Positions 11,467-22,742 are shown, counted from the first letter of the stretch. The stretch: 64,000 nucleotides of DNA from Perca fluviatilis (GCF_010015445.1 NC_053120.1:6950114-7014113); one strand, 5' to 3'. Translations and numbers: made by a program. Notes: a model not told the origin generated them from the sequence alone.

Positions 11467-12212
11467 TAAGGGGTCCTTATCCTAAAAAACGCTGAAGAGC
11501 CCTGGTTTACAGCACTTCCATGACAGTGACTTGTGGTAAATTTTGCTTGATATGATGTTGCCATATCTTACTGGTTCAATATTCCTGTTCTAAAAACATG
11601 CTAGGATGAAACTCCACCTGCCTGTGGGATTCATGCAGTATTTTTTTTTACAGTCTATGGTTTCATAGCAAGCATGCATTTTTAGCTGTTTAGCTTTACC
11701 TGTAGGACATTATATTGTTGGCTAGTTAAATTTGTAATAAAACATGGTATTTTATAAACTGCATGTGTTTTGTGTGCAGAAATTTTAATTTGTAAAGTAA
11801 CTAGTACTTAGTCACATTCCACCACTGCTTTTGAGCTGATTTATGAGCTGTTAAATAAGCAATGTAAGCGTTGTGTGTGTTCATGTTTACCTTTGAAGCA
11901 GGTGACAAAGTTCTTCACTTTAGTGTCGTCGAGGAAAAGCTGTAGGTGGAGCACACACACCAACATGTCATGCTAGCAGGAGAATCTATTTTATAATTAT
12001 ATGTTTGAAAAGTTTTGTTATGTGTCAGTCTACACTCTCACCTGCCCTTGGTGGTCAATATAGTAGAAGTATTCACGGATACGTGGTACCGGGCTCTGGC
12101 CTTGGATGTATGTGACGTTAGCGGTGGTTCTGGAGCCGGTGTAGGCGGCGGGCAGGCAGCGCAGAGCGGGCAGACCTCTGCAGCTGAGAGCCGCAGCCCG
12201 GAGGAACAGCAT
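9472..12212 (-). CDS. c8orf82: UPF0598 family protein, C8orf82 homologue (complete, 3 exons)
   Basis: Exons at 12042-12212, 11891-11939 and 9472-9977 join in phase to a 241-residue protein. Landmarks shared with human C8orf82 are TYIQGQSPVPRIREYFYYID, HQGQ then LFLDDTKVKNFVTCFKD, SGRYEEDFPFLSLCGRERNF, DDRPIVFTHLL, LSYCGG and ERGGGVGLVRSALAIELS. The family has no established activity. The arginine- and alanine-rich N-terminus lacking acidic residues (MLFLRAAALSCRGLPALRC) looks like a mitochondrial presequence, which is inference. Relative to the human protein (about 216 residues) there is a short extra Gly/Ile/Thr-rich stretch (ITGITG) after THLLQSP and a longer C-terminal tail. The start is the ATG at 12210-12212; the upstream in-frame extension lacks an ATG. 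NAPRT and C8orf82 both map to human 8q24.3, so their neighbourhood here fits shared ancestry. Confidence 0.92.
10014..10840 (+). mobile_element. LINE 3' fragment, split by a MITE
   Basis: On the plus strand 10030-10185 encodes IGWLKVEDRVCQIHLCMVHR and VPKYLINYFNRERCS. After the insertion, 10690-10820 encodes FLYIATSLWNSLPGNLKTVR and FKQALKKWL. Both are standard C-terminal pieces of fish non-LTR reverse transcriptase polyproteins. It lies in C8orf82 intron 2 in antisense orientation. One frameshift just before the insertion shows it is dead. Confidence 0.75.
10208..10687. mobile_element. MITE with AAGGTGCCCTGCC termini inserted in a LINE
   Basis: The ends AAGGTGCCCTGCC and GGCAGGGCACCTT are reverse complements. 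Flanks are TAA on both sides, or TTAA if the terminal A is counted as target. About 480 bp, non-coding. It interrupts the LINE tail. Confidence 0.75.
10880..11860. other. C8orf82 intron 2, unassigned sequence
   Basis: This is repeat-like, AT-rich DNA with a (CT)n run at about 11436-11464 and no exon signal. GGGGTCCCTGATCTGTCTC and its surroundings look like a dispersed repeat, not classified. Confidence 0.4.
11891..11939 (-). CDS. c8orf82: C8orf82 homologue exon 2
   Basis: This 49-bp exon sits between CTACAG and GTAAAC and encodes LFLDDTKVKNFVTCFK. It matches LFLDDSKMKNFITCFK of the human protein. Confidence 0.9.
12042..12212 (-). CDS. c8orf82: C8orf82 homologue exon 1
   Basis: 57 codons from the ATG to GGGCAG before GTGAGA. 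It encodes the presequence-like N-terminus and REYFYYIDHQGQ. Confidence 0.9.
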
Positions 12213-12397
12213 GGCCGAAAAGAGGGCGAATATGTTGCAGGATAAACACGGAAACCGAGTAACCACTAGCCGCGAGACTATTGTAAGACGAAGTAGCCCT
12301 ACGCCAGTTTTGCCAATGGTTTTGCCCTCATGTTTGTTTACAAACTGAGCTACAAACCGGAAGTGTTTTACTGTTAAACATCATCGGTTTTTGTCTG

Positions 12398-12411
12398 CCG
12401 CCCCCTAGTGG
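12398..12411 (-). promoter_or_regulatory. CTCF-like site, C8orf82 / marveld3 spacer
   Basis: On the minus strand CCACTAGGGGGCGG matches all 14 positions of the vertebrate consensus CCASYAGRKGGCRS as I recall it. It lies about 190 bp upstream of the C8orf82 start codon. Occupancy is not known. Confidence 0.45.
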
Positions 12412-13191
12412 ACATTGATTATATCGCCTTCCTCTGTTGTATAATTCTCATATTACAAATTCAATACGTTGCATCAAAGCAAAGGTCTAGACTAAGTGTG
12501 AGAAAAGAGCAGCATTTACATACAAAAGTAATCACAGAAACATTTTTAAAAAGCTCAGTTAATTATTTTTTTTATTTTAAATTAAAACTGTTGCAAGCAA
12601 TATGAAAGAAATTGCCAAGCATTGAGTAGATTTACATTTAGAAGTGAATTAGATGTTTCTTATCTCCCGCTTCTTTCCCATTTTATTTATTAAATTATTT
12701 TTCTTCTTTTATGCATAAAAATAAAAAACAACAACATTGAAACGAGAAAAGGGAAATAAAAGACAAAACAAATATATGAAAAAATTAGATACAGAACAGA
12801 TACAGTATTTGTGGCTGTTCCACACCTTTCCTAACACTTAACTTATTCACAGACTCAAATAGGTCAACAAATTAGTATAACATACTTACATTTGCTAGTA
12901 ATGCAATCTAAACTTTTGAATCAATTGATTTGAATTGTGTAAGTACATCATAATTAAAATGATTGACTAGATATGAAATCCGGGTTTACAGTGCTGGAGT
13001 AGAGGTCAAGCCAGACAGGATACGGACCACAAAACAATCATGATCGGATTGTTTCATAACAACTAACTAACACTTTGTTTTTACTGACGTCCAATTGCTC
13101 AACTATTTTGTACGTGAAGAAATTCCCCTGATAGAGCACACGTTTTTTTAATTACCAGAAAAGCAAACAGGAAAGACAACATATGTATGTA

Positions 13192-13724
13192 CAGTACAGG
13201 CCAAAAGTTTGGACACACCTTCTCATTCAATGCGTTTCCTTTTTATTTTCATGACTATTTACATTGTAGATTCTCACTGAAGGCATCAAAACTATGAATG
13301 AACACATATGGAATTATGTACTTAACAAAAAAGTGTGAAATAACTGAAAACATGTCTTTATATTTTAGATTCTTTGTCAGCCACCCTTTGCTTTTTTATT
13401 AATAAGGGAAGAAATTCCACTAATTAACCCTGACAAAGCACACCTGTGAAGGTAAAACCATTTCAGGTGACTACCTCATGAAGCTCATTGAGAGAACACC
13501 AAGGGTTTGCAGAGTTACCAAAAAAAGCAAAGGGTGGCAACTTTGAAGAATCTAAAATATAAGACATGTTTTCAGTTATTTCACACTTTTTTGTTAAGTA
13601 CATAATTCCATATGTGTTTATTCATAGTTTTGATGCCTTCAGTGAGAATCTACAATGTAAATAGTCATGAAAATAAAGAAACACATTGAATGAGAAGGTG
13701 TGTCCAAACTTTTGGCCTGTACTG
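13192..13724. mobile_element. Tc1/mariner MITE, near-perfect palindrome, TA target
   Basis: The ends CAGTACAGGCCAAAAGTTTG and the mirrored CAAACTTTTGGCCTGTACTG are flanked by TA. The arms match for about 220 bp around a centre of about 100 bp. The high arm identity suggests fairly recent activity. Confidence 0.9.
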
Positions 13725-14276
13725 TATATTTAACAAGAAATATTTTTGATGGATTGTTGGACAATAACTGCGGGGATGTAGTGGTTGCTTAAAAGATTAC
13801 AATGAATGAAAAGAGGAAAAGCAGTCAGTCATTTGCTGGGTCAGTCATTACCAACTATAGTGGAGATCCCAAAGTTTCCAAAGATACCAGATATGCTCCC
13901 TACTTTGTCTTCTACTTTTCAGTTAAAGGTTTTGTTAGGATAAGACACCGATAATTGAAACTTTTTTTTAATCAATATACTATTAACATTTGCCGTAATA
14001 AAGGGAAATTGAAAAATATAACAATGTATGATTGGACATGATGTCTTTACTCAACTTGGATCCTTAATGTTAAAGGACTTGGATCAGGACATTCCTACCT
14101 TTGAATAAGCCCTGCTGTCCCAATAATATAAGTAATAACAGACACTGGCCCAGGGGTCCCATGAACCCTTGGGCCTGCATGAGCCCAGCAGACCTGTTTG
14201 GTAATTCATCCATGGATATTATTCATGTTAGATATTGATAGATAGATTGCACTGATTGCATTTTCTGTGTCTGTTT

Positions 14277-14543
14277 TAGGGCTGCAACTATAAGTATTTT
14301 AATTATCGATTAATCTGCTGATGATGTCCATATCTGGAGGCTGCGTGTTTCTGTCCTTGTGCTGCTGGCTGCTGCAACAACTGAATTTCCCCTCTGGGGA
14401 TCAATAAAGACCTCTCTTATTTGACAGAGAAGATGCATAAAATCCTCACACTGGAGAAGCTGCAACTATAGTGAATGTTTTGAACAATGACCAAAACGAT
14501 TAAAGAGTTGCTTAATCGACTAATCGCTTATTCGGTGCAGCTC
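14277..14543. mobile_element. hAT-like MITE copy (GGGCTGCAACTA family)
   Basis: It begins TAGGGCTGCAACTATAAG and ends CGGTGCAGCTC, with ATCGATTAATC-type internal repeats. An 8-bp duplication is not clear here. Confidence 0.55.
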
Positions 14544-14982
14544 ATTGTTGGTTTTCAGCTAGCCAGTGACATAGAAAATACAAATTCATGAGCCATAAAC
14601 GGTGCAATCAGCCTACAGATTGTATAGCCTAACAATAACTTGTGGGAACATGTGATTCCAAGCAGAGAAATAAGTTAATATTGTTGAGTGAACACAACGG
14701 GTCTCTTCAGGGTGCTGCATGTAAATCTCTTGGCTGATAAAAGAAGCACATAAACAACAGACATGCAGAGGCTGCTGCTCATGTTAAAAGGCCCAACACC
14801 CCAGCTTGACATTTTTTAGGCAGGGTCCAAAATTATCACAATCTATCAGCCAAATGCTGGTAAAATATGCAGGTGGTAGATTTGCTTCACTCACCAGGCA
14901 AAAGCAATGGTAATCTATTGACTGGCTGGTAAAACTTGAACATTCACTAGCAGTTTGGTGGACAAAAACGTTCATTTTGGAC

Positions 14983-15028
14983 CTGTTTAGGACTTTTGGC
15001 AGTTTAAACTGCCAAAAGTCCTAAACAG
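14983..15028. repeat. Perfect 46-bp palindrome
   Basis: CTGTTTAGGACTTTTGGCAG plus TTT meets its exact reverse complement with no spacer at 15005/15006. It has no flanking duplication that I can see. Confidence 0.9.
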
Positions 15029-15244
15029 TGTCCTAAATAGTGTCACAAATTCCCCATACAATGTCCTTAATTATGAACCACCTGTTTAACAGGTGTTTGG
15101 GTTATGGTTATGGTTAGGGCAACCTGTTTCAAATAAGACCCTCATCATTTGGGACCATATCGAAATAGGCCTGCAGTCTATGTTTGGGACACTCAGTTTT
15201 TGGAAAATAATTTTGGACACTAAACTGCACATATATACCCTTTT

Positions 15245-15372
15245 CCCTTATAAACAGCTGAAAAGAGACAGTAAATGGGGGAGAGAGAGGGGGGATGACT
15301 TGCAGCCAATGACCTCGGATCGGATTCGAACCCGCGGCCGCTGGCAAGAGACTGAACCTACAATGGGGCGCG
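15245..15372 (-). mobile_element. tRNA-derived SINE, copy 2 (partial)
   Basis: The minus strand carries a GGGTTCGAATCCGATCCGAG B box and the CTCTCTCTCCCCC track. The tRNA-like head is truncated. Confidence 0.7.
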
Positions 15373-15561
15373 CACTTATAAACAGAGGCTTCCTTGTTGA
15401 CATTACTGATGGGTACTGACAACACACAAAGCGGCTGATTTAGAAGAGCATGTAATGACTTGAACTTCATCCAAAGAAAACCTCATTTTGTGAAGCTGCA
15501 GCCTGGAGGAAAAGACAAAAACAGCCTACCTGACCTGAACCTGTAGCTTATCTTCCGCCTT

Positions 15562-15594
15562 CCTCCTCCTCCTCCTCCTCCTCCTCCTCCTCCA
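15562..15594. repeat. (TCC)n tract near the MARVEL gene promoter
   Basis: About 11 TCC units, some 375-410 bp upstream of the ATG at 15969. Pyrimidine tracts like this are common in fish promoters. A possible untranslated exon could end at ATTCACA before GTAAGT (about 15687) and join near 15935. Confidence 0.6.
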
Positions 15595-15968
15595 GGTAGG
15601 GCGGAGCTGTTTCTACCTTGACAGGAGTGTGGTTCAACAATGGCGTTATAGTTGGACTTAGAGTGCTTTCACCGACAGATATTCACAGTAAGTTTATCTT
15701 TGATACTTAACGGTCGAATTGTCACTTCATTAGACAAACGTGTTTACGCTAGCTAGAGATAATTAAACAAGCCAAGACAACGCAGCCATGTTTTTCTCCC
15801 TTTTTGTCCACTTTTGAAACTACAAACCTGCTCAGCAACCTTGACGTGACGTTTAAAAAAGAAAGTGTTCTTTTGGTTTGTTTTTAATTACAAATAGGCT
15901 ATTCTTTGATACTTTAGTTTCTGTATTGTTCAAAGGTCATTTCTGTGTCCAAACGTATCGGTTTCGGT

Positions 15969-16066
15969 ATGAGCCAGTCGTCCCGTTCAAACCGGGGACA
16001 CCGGGAGAGAAACGGAGACCACCGAGACTCTTCACACGGAGACAGACGTTCATCACCGGGCGACAG
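15969..16066 (+). CDS. marveld3: marveld3-like exon 1
   Basis: ATG in GGTATGAGCC, ending GGCGACAG before GTGTGG. It encodes 32 codons plus two bases of a hydrophilic Arg/His/Asp/Ser sequence. Confidence 0.78.
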
Positions 16067-16464
16067 GTGTGGTTAATGCGCCATGTCAGTAAATATCAAA
16101 GTATCCACTGGGTTTCCTCTGATATTACAGGCTAATTTATCCTACTAGTGTGTCCTGAGTTCATAAATAAAAAATAAAAATAAAAAGTGTAGCCCTATAG
16201 TGTAAAACTGATCTAACGGTACCTTTTGTTTTATTGATCCAGTAATTGTACCAAACTAAACTTTATTTATAAAACCTTCCACGCAAGCAAGCAGCCAAAG
16301 TGCTCCACAGAACAAAATTTATTTTGTAATGGTTTAAAATACAAAAAATGTAGGCTATCCATAAAGACAAAAAAACTATGATACATAGCTAACTATTTAC
16401 ATTACCAGGGATCATTCACTAGGATGTAGTTAATTTTAACCTACACAAGATCAATCCAGCACTA

Positions 16465-16512
<48 letters not shown>

Positions 16513-16625
16513 AGCACAAGTTATTGTTTTCGGAAGTTCAGCCAATATTCTCAGAGACTGTAACAGTAGTTCACTGGCGTCTAATTTATTTAAGGCTCTT
16601 TATTATGTTTTGTTTGTGTCTTGGC

Positions 16626-16696
<71 letters not shown>

Positions 16697-16918
16697 ACTG
16701 TATATCTGTAAATAAACTACTATTGAAAAAGATAAAGCTATTGAACCAAGATAAAGCTATTGAAACAAGACGATAAGGCTTTTGAAACAAGAGATAAAAG
16801 TTATTGAAACAAGATAGATATATCATTTTACCTAATATAACATTATCATAAAAGTGAAAAAATGGCCTTGGGGTTTGACCTTTTTGTTTTAGGAATATAC
16901 TGCATGCATGTATATATG

Positions 16919-16984
<66 letters not shown>

Positions 16985-18211
16985 GGTTATATCAGTCCTA
17001 AGTGTGCTGGAATATAAACAAAAAAATTAACAAAACACGTTCAGTTCGTCAACAATAACAAGTGCAAGTGGTAGATAACTCCGCTTTGTGTCATTATGTG
17101 TGTGTCTGTGCTCCAGGTCTTCCTCTCGAGCCCCATACCTCCCCAGAGAAGGCAACGCCCCTCCCAAACCCAGACATGTGCGGGAAGTCCCTAGAGTGGA
17201 GCACCACGAGTCCAAATGCTCACACATTTGCTCCAGGAGAGGTAAGTCCCGATCAGAGTGGAAGTATCTGGGTCGAATATAAAGTGAGGCTGCTGCTGCT
17301 GCTGCCGCGTCACAGGGTGGACTTTGGTTTCAGTCACATTGCAGCTCAGTCCTTCCTCCTATGAATACTGGACGGACTGGTTTTAGAATGTTTACAGGCC
17401 TCTTTTCTAAGAATTTCCACTTTGGTGGGGAGTAAGCTGATAACCTGATACCCGAGTCTAATAGATGAATCACATACTGCCGATCATTTTCTAGTTCTTC
17501 ATTTAACAAAAGAGTTGAGCCTCTAGGAATGTTAATCACATGATGTTCTGATTCATTGTTCAAGTCTTTGATCAAGCAAAAAATGATCAACAAGTTTTTG
17601 TTCCAGCTTCTCAATTAGAAGTATTTGATACTTTATTCTGTTCACATCATAGTAAATGTAATACATTTGGGTTTTGGACTGTACTGTATATAAGACTAAA
17701 CACAACATTTGAAGGCATCAACTTGGGGTCTAGGGACTTTGTTGGAAATGTTATAAGATTAAATGTTTAATGAATAGAACAAGTTCAAGATGAATTGTTT
17801 GTAGAGATGAAAAGTATTTGCAGGTTGTTGAACATATAGGCCTAAAATCAGATTTAGTTTGAGGCATTTTTGTTTTATTTGTAATTGTGTATGTATACGC
17901 ATGTCCTTTTTTCTTTCTTTCGTTTCTTTCTGAGAAGTGTAGTGAAACTCCCCCTTATGTTCTAACTGATCCTAATGTTAATATACAAAAATGTAAAAAT
18001 AAATAAAACTTTGGGCCAGGGAAGAAAACTAAAATACATATGAAGATAACTATGGACACAGATGGAAAATCCTTGTGGTTTTCTTTTCTATCATTATTTT
18101 TTTCTTTCTTATCCTTTGTACCAGGATCCTGTAAATCATATAACAAAATAGAAAATGTGTAAAAAAAAAAAAAAATCCTACATACATTGTAACCTGTTGG
18201 CCTCAATAAAG

Positions 18212-18267
<56 letters not shown>

Positions 18268-19728
18268 CAGGCCTACAAATATACACGTGTGACCACATAA
18301 TTAACATCAGTACTGATATGTTTGCCACCTACTTATAAGTACAGAACAATTAAGTCAGGCCAATCACATCGTGTATAGAGTGGGTGGGCGGGATAATGGC
18401 TGCTGCTGCTGGGAAGAGCGGTCTTCTGGAAGACTTGGAGTTCAGCTTTTCTTTGAGAAAAGAACAAAGAACGGCACTGAAGTCATTCTTAAAAAAGGAA
18501 GATGTGTTCGGAGTTTTGCCGACCGGATACGGCAAAAGTTTAATCAATCAACTAGCTTCTCTACCTTCTTCGTTGCTCTGCCTGGTTGTAGCGCTATCCT
18601 ATTACGTGCAGAGGGAATTTAAAAGACAACCGTTTATCCCGCCTCTCAGATTGAGCCCTGTCAATGGTGAGTTCCCAGACCCAACATCTGGATGTGGGTC
18701 TGGCTTGTCAGGCTATAATAATGCAGGACCTGCCTTTGTTAATGTTGTACATTAGTTTTTCACACACATTTGCAGTTATTCATTTGACAGTAAACATGGG
18801 GAAGTTGGGGTTCTGGGTTGCCCAATTTGCCCAGCTAATTATAAAAGGAATCACTAATTGTGTCCCTGATTATCATTGGGGTGCTACAGATGCTTAAGGC
18901 CCTTCAGACTTGTTTGTTTCTTTACTGTGTGTACACCCTAGCAGTGAAGGAACACAGCTTCCTTTGTATACCAGCGCCCGATTCCCACGCTACTAGTATT
19001 ACCTGGGGACCTCAAGTCATTTGTAATAATTGCGGAGGTCGCCCGCGTGTCGCCTTAATCCCGCGTGAATCTGCCATGTCTGTAATTTGGCAAGTTAAAA
19101 CAAGCCACAACATTTGACCGAACACAGGTTGTGTGATAATATAAGTCCTCTGCGAATCGGCGTCTCGGGGTTGTATTGGCTGCGTCTACAGCTTGGCTTA
19201 CAAACCGTCTCCAACTCGTTCACAGCTCACCAGAACATGTGAACACATCACACGTCTCCTCATCAATCTACACTGGCTCCCTGTGCACTACCCTATTACA
19301 TTAAAGACCCTCCTCATCACCTACAAAGCACTCCATAATCTGGCACCCAGCTCCATTTCTGACCTCCTACCAGGCTGCATCCCTCCTCGCTCCCTCCGCT
19401 CTTCCTCGACTGGCCTCCTTGTCACCCCCACATTCCGCCTCTCCACCATGGGGGGGGGCCAGGGCCAACAACGTTAAAAACCTACCTTTTTTAAGAAAGC
19501 TTTTAATCTTAAAGTCTTCATAGTGTTGTGTCGCCATAGAAACCCTCACGACACACTTTTTTTTGTACTGCTTTTCTGACGTTTCTTAGCACTTTTCAGA
19601 TGTTGTCTATTTTGTTAATGTATTTCTATGAAGCTGAATGTATTCTATTGTATTTTCTTCTTGTGTGCCCTCTTAAACATGTAAGCTGTCCTTGTGTATC
19701 TAGAAAGGCTTCCGCCGAATAAAATGTC

Positions 19729-19765
<37 letters not shown>

Positions 19766-21137
19766 GAATGCGCAATTATGCATCATATGCGGGGGATAAT
19801 GTCAGTGAATCTGAGTAAAATACAGACTTTGCTTATCCCGTGTGAATGTCAGTCCCTCCAGAAAAACGTGATTATGCGATCGCATAATTCAATGCATAAT
19901 CAGCCAAAGTCTGCATATTTATGCGGGGGCCGCATAAATTGCCGATTTCTGCGCAAAATATGCAGGGCTTGCATGTTTTCATAATCCCCGCATTTTCGTT
20001 GCAAAAAAGTCCCATAATATATCTTAGCAGAAAATTGAAAAATGTTGCGTTTACGTCACACAAGAGCAGCCATTTTCCCCTGTTGCCATGGGAACGTTAT
20101 GAAGTGACGTAATTACGCGACGTGAACATCATCGAAAAGCAGGGTGTTGGGGGAATCACTTTTTTTTCTCTTTTTCATCAAACCGCAGTTTCTGCATGCT
20201 CCTGCAAGTTTTGCAAGTTCCTGCAATTTCATCGCATAAAATTGCATAATTATCCCATATATTCCATCGCATTTTTTAAGAAAACGTGCCGCATAATCAA
20301 GGATTTTTGCCCACAACAATCACAAAAAAACTCTGGAAGGACTGGAATGTGCTGCACCAAACACAGACATGGGTGGGGGGGGGGGGGGGCTGGTAGTACT
20401 AGTCCTGTGCGAGTTAAGGAGGCTACAAACTGTGCCTTGATCTGATTAGTTTCACCCGTTTCCTGTGTCTCCCTTTAGGCATCGTGCTGATCGTCTCCGT
20501 ACTGACCAACAGCCTGGTCCTGATCTGTCTGATTGCAGCTCAGATGGTGACATCAGGCATGTCCGCCATGGGCGGGCTGGGCGGCTTCGACATCAACTCC
20601 AACTTTAACATGGAGGGCACCGAGATGCAGAAGGCGCGCGACCTGGACATTCAGTACAGCCAGATGAGGGCGCCGGGCATTTACGGTGGCATCCCCTTCA
20701 CCCTGACCCTCGGGGTCCTGTCGCTGCTGTTTGCGGTCGCCGGGAACAAGCCGCCCCACCTGATGTCCCGTAAGCTCCTGTACGGAGCGCTGGTGTTCCA
20801 GGCGGTGGGCGCCGTGGCGGTTGTGGTGGCCGTGGGGCTTTACCTGCACTTTGTCATCAGCGTCAACTCCACCGACGTGTGTAAGCAGCGCGAGAGGCTG
20901 TACGCCCGGAGCGGCTACACCTGGATGAACTGTAACGTGAGCGGGGGGGATGCCGCCGTGGCCCTGTTTGCGCTCATCACGGCCATCCTGTACGCCGTCG
21001 GCACAGCGCTCACCTTCCAGACGATTCGGGGAGTGAGGCGCTACCTGGAGGAGGTAAAGCGCAGAGAGGCGGAAAAACAGAAGGCCCGAGCCGACTCCCA
21101 GAGGTCCCCGCTGAGGGCTGAAACCATCTTTGTGTGA
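15969..21137 (+). CDS. marveld3: MARVEL domain protein, MARVELD3-like (3 coding exons)
   Basis: Exons 15969-16066, 17117-17241 and 20479-21137 join in phase to 293 residues. The cytoplasmic N-terminus is short and Arg/His/Ser-rich (MSQSSRSNRGHRERNGDHRD), followed by EHHESKCSHICSRRG, which lines up with the HKCKYLC segment of human MARVELD3. Four hydrophobic helices follow, at about residues 75-98, 146-163, 174-200 and 233-254. The second loop has the conserved VCKQRERLYARSGY with two cysteines (about 209 and 226) and N-glycosylation sequons NST and NVS. The tail is basic and charged (EEVKRREAEKQKARADSQ). MARVELD3 is a tight-junction protein of epithelia that also dampens MEKK1-JNK signalling in mammals. 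The N-terminal region is much shorter than the human one (about 200 residues). The gene meets PHLPP1 tail to tail, so it could be an ohnologue of MARVELD3 rather than the strict orthologue. Confidence 0.82.
16468..16980. repeat. Cluster of three microsatellites in marveld3-like intron 1
   Basis: (ATT)n at about 16468-16511, (TCTA)n at about 16626-16696 and (TA)n at about 16918-16980, spaced within 500 bp. The other intron sequence is AT-rich and unassigned. Confidence 0.9.
17117..17241 (+). CDS. marveld3: marveld3-like exon 2
   Basis: Between GTGCTCCAG and GTAAGTCC. It encodes SSSRAPYLPREGNAPPKPRH and then the Cys-containing SKCSHICSRR that leads into the first membrane helix. Confidence 0.8.
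17242..18340. other. marveld3-like intron 2, left part
   Basis: AT-rich DNA with a (TA)n run at about 18212-18262 and ATTTTAATTT-like low complexity. No exon or recognisable element. Confidence 0.5.
18396..18610 (+). pseudogene. RecQ-like helicase N-terminal fragment
   Basis: From the ATG at 18396 the frame reads MAAAAGKSGLLEDLEFSFSL, then RKEQRTALKSFLKKEDVFGV and LPTGYGKSLINQLASLPS. This resembles motif 0 and the Walker A motif of RecQ helicases (Q..A.......V.LPTG.GKS). The rest of the helicase core is absent: the frame passes into unrelated repeat text with TTCCCAGACCCAACATCTGG. It is an isolated fragment in an intron of the MARVEL gene, same strand. It could be part of a mobile element or a broken gene copy; I do not recognise a functional product. 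Confidence 0.5.
19190..19765 (+). mobile_element. LINE 3' end with (ATT)n tail
   Basis: HITRLLINLHWLPVHYPITL and TLLITYKALHNLAPSSISDL are the C-terminal reverse-transcriptase text of fish CR1/L2/Rex-type LINEs. A 3' end AATAAAATGTCTTATTATT passes into an (ATT)n tail at about 19730-19763. The element is 5'-truncated and in sense orientation in the MARVEL gene intron 2. Confidence 0.8.
19850..20344. mobile_element. MITE with CAGTCCCTCCAGAAA ends, copy 1
   Basis: It starts CAGTCCCTCCAGAAAAACG and ends CTCTGGAAGGACTG, flanked by direct GAATGT repeats (19844-19849 and 20345-20350). The interior is rich in GCATAAT/ATTATGC. A shorter second copy in the same orientation lies at 27783-28170. Confidence 0.8.
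20370..20391. repeat. Poly-G tract upstream of marveld3-like exon 3
   Basis: GGGTGGGG followed by a long G run about 90 nt before the exon 3 acceptor. A second long G run follows the stop codon at about 21159-21173. Both could form G-quadruplexes in RNA; lengths are prone to assembly error. Confidence 0.7.
20479..21137 (+). CDS. marveld3: marveld3-like exon 3 (MARVEL domain)
   Basis: It begins after TCTCCCTTTAG and encodes all four membrane helices and the basic tail, stopping at TGA 21135-21137. GC content is far higher than in the surrounding DNA. A good internal donor (GAGGAG before GTAAAG, after 21053) would allow an alternative C-terminus. Confidence 0.88.
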
Positions 21138-22742
21138 GAGGCCAGAGAAGAGACCTCTGGGGGGGGGGGGGGCTGTATCCCAGATAAGAATAGCAGGGTT
21201 CCCCCGTCTTAGTCGACTAATCAGTCGCTTTGCTCTTAATCATTTCTTTTTTTATGCTTTTTCATGCTGAATGACTTATTCCAAAGAAACCTATGAGCAA
21301 ATCTCTGGTAAACCTTTGCATGATTCTTTGTGGAGAAACTCAGTTTTAAAGATCTGTCCAATTATTCAACTAATCGATTAATCGATAAAATCATAGGAGT
21401 TTTAGACGACTAGGAATTTCTTTAGTCGAGGACAGCCCTTAAGACTAGATCCCTGTAGAATAGATGTTACCAAGTTATGTTCAGTGCATCAGATCATTCA
21501 TCATTGGCTTCTATGATTTATTTTTAATTTGTTTAATGATAAATAACTGAACCAGTTAGTAACCAGCTTCTTCAGCTTTAGGCAGCGTGGTTGTAGGGTT
21601 GGGTACCGTTTGGATTTTTCCGATTCCGATGCCGAACCGGTACTTTTAAAACGATTCCAATTCCTAAACAGATTCTTGAAAAATGACATCAAAGAAAGTC
21701 TCTTTTTATAGTTTTTTATTTTTTTTAAAATTGAAAATGATTTAAATGCAACAATATATTAACGTTTTAAAGTACTTAAATATATAATAAGAAAGAGAAA
21801 GTGTGATATTTTTACGTCCGTTTCGGAGCGACGGAGAGAAAACGCATTAAGTGGAACCGAAATGAGGAACCAAAATTTGCCAAACCCAACCCGATGTGGT
21901 TGTACTCAAGATCGGTCTTGGTCTCGAGAACACTATTTAAAGGTTTTGTCTCAGAATCGACCGCATTTTTCCTCAGTTTTGGCTCAGAAAAAAAAAAGGA
22001 CTCTGGATTTGATTTCTAAACCAGTCAAGACCACAACCTGCCTTTTTGATTAATTTATCAAGGCATTTCTCGTGATACGCTTATCGCAATTAAAGAGGTG
22101 GATAAAGAAGAATCTTAATTTGTTTTCAGTGGGTGTGTTATTTTTTTAATGGGAATGTGGATATTTCAGAGCAATTTGAGGAGTGCCTATAGTTAGCATT
22201 TTGCACATTTTATCATGGCATTGGTCTGGAACTGGTCTGGTCTCGGTCTCTATACACCCTGGTTTCGGTTTAGGTGGTCTCGACTACAACACTGCACCCA
22301 GGAGGATCATTGTGAAGTGAAGCCAGGGAGCGCAAAAGACTCAAGTTTAACTTTGGGATAGAGGTCCAACCTGGGAGGAAGTACATTTTCATATGAACTG
22401 TTTTTTATGATGGATTAGACTGTGTGAACTCAGGCAGGGATTTAGATAAATGTTTTATTTTATTTTTTTAACATACTAGTTAATTATTGTGTAGTATGAT
22501 TATTGTGTTTTTATATCAAAGTGGGGCTTCATAATGCAATGTTTTTGATAGTGAAACTGTACAAGAATGTATCTCCTCAAATTAAAACTCCCATCGACGT
22601 GATTCTATTCAACTGTTTGTTGGGTTTATGATTAGAGCCTACAGGGGGCGCCAGCACTCTGTACAGCTCCTGCTGGTTTTTAGGTCGCTCTGTCCGCTCC
22701 AGAGGCTTCCTGGCAGCCATGACATCACTGCGGTCACACAAT

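Larger units (their letters stand above)
12213..15968. other. Head-to-head spacer between C8orf82 and the MARVEL gene
   Basis: The spacer contains the C8orf82 promoter region, a mariner MITE (13192-13724), a hAT-like MITE (14277-14543), a 46-bp palindrome (14983-15028), a SINE (about 15245-15372), a (TCC)n tract (15562-15594) and the presumed MARVEL promoter. AAATTTCCCC-like text followed by GGGGATCAATAAAG near 14388-14408 is a LINE 3'-end signature. No gene is supported. Confidence 0.6.

Noticed and set aside
15878..16135. Longer frame around marveld3-like exon 1
   Set aside because: It is in another frame from the ATG at 15969 that joins in phase with exon 2.
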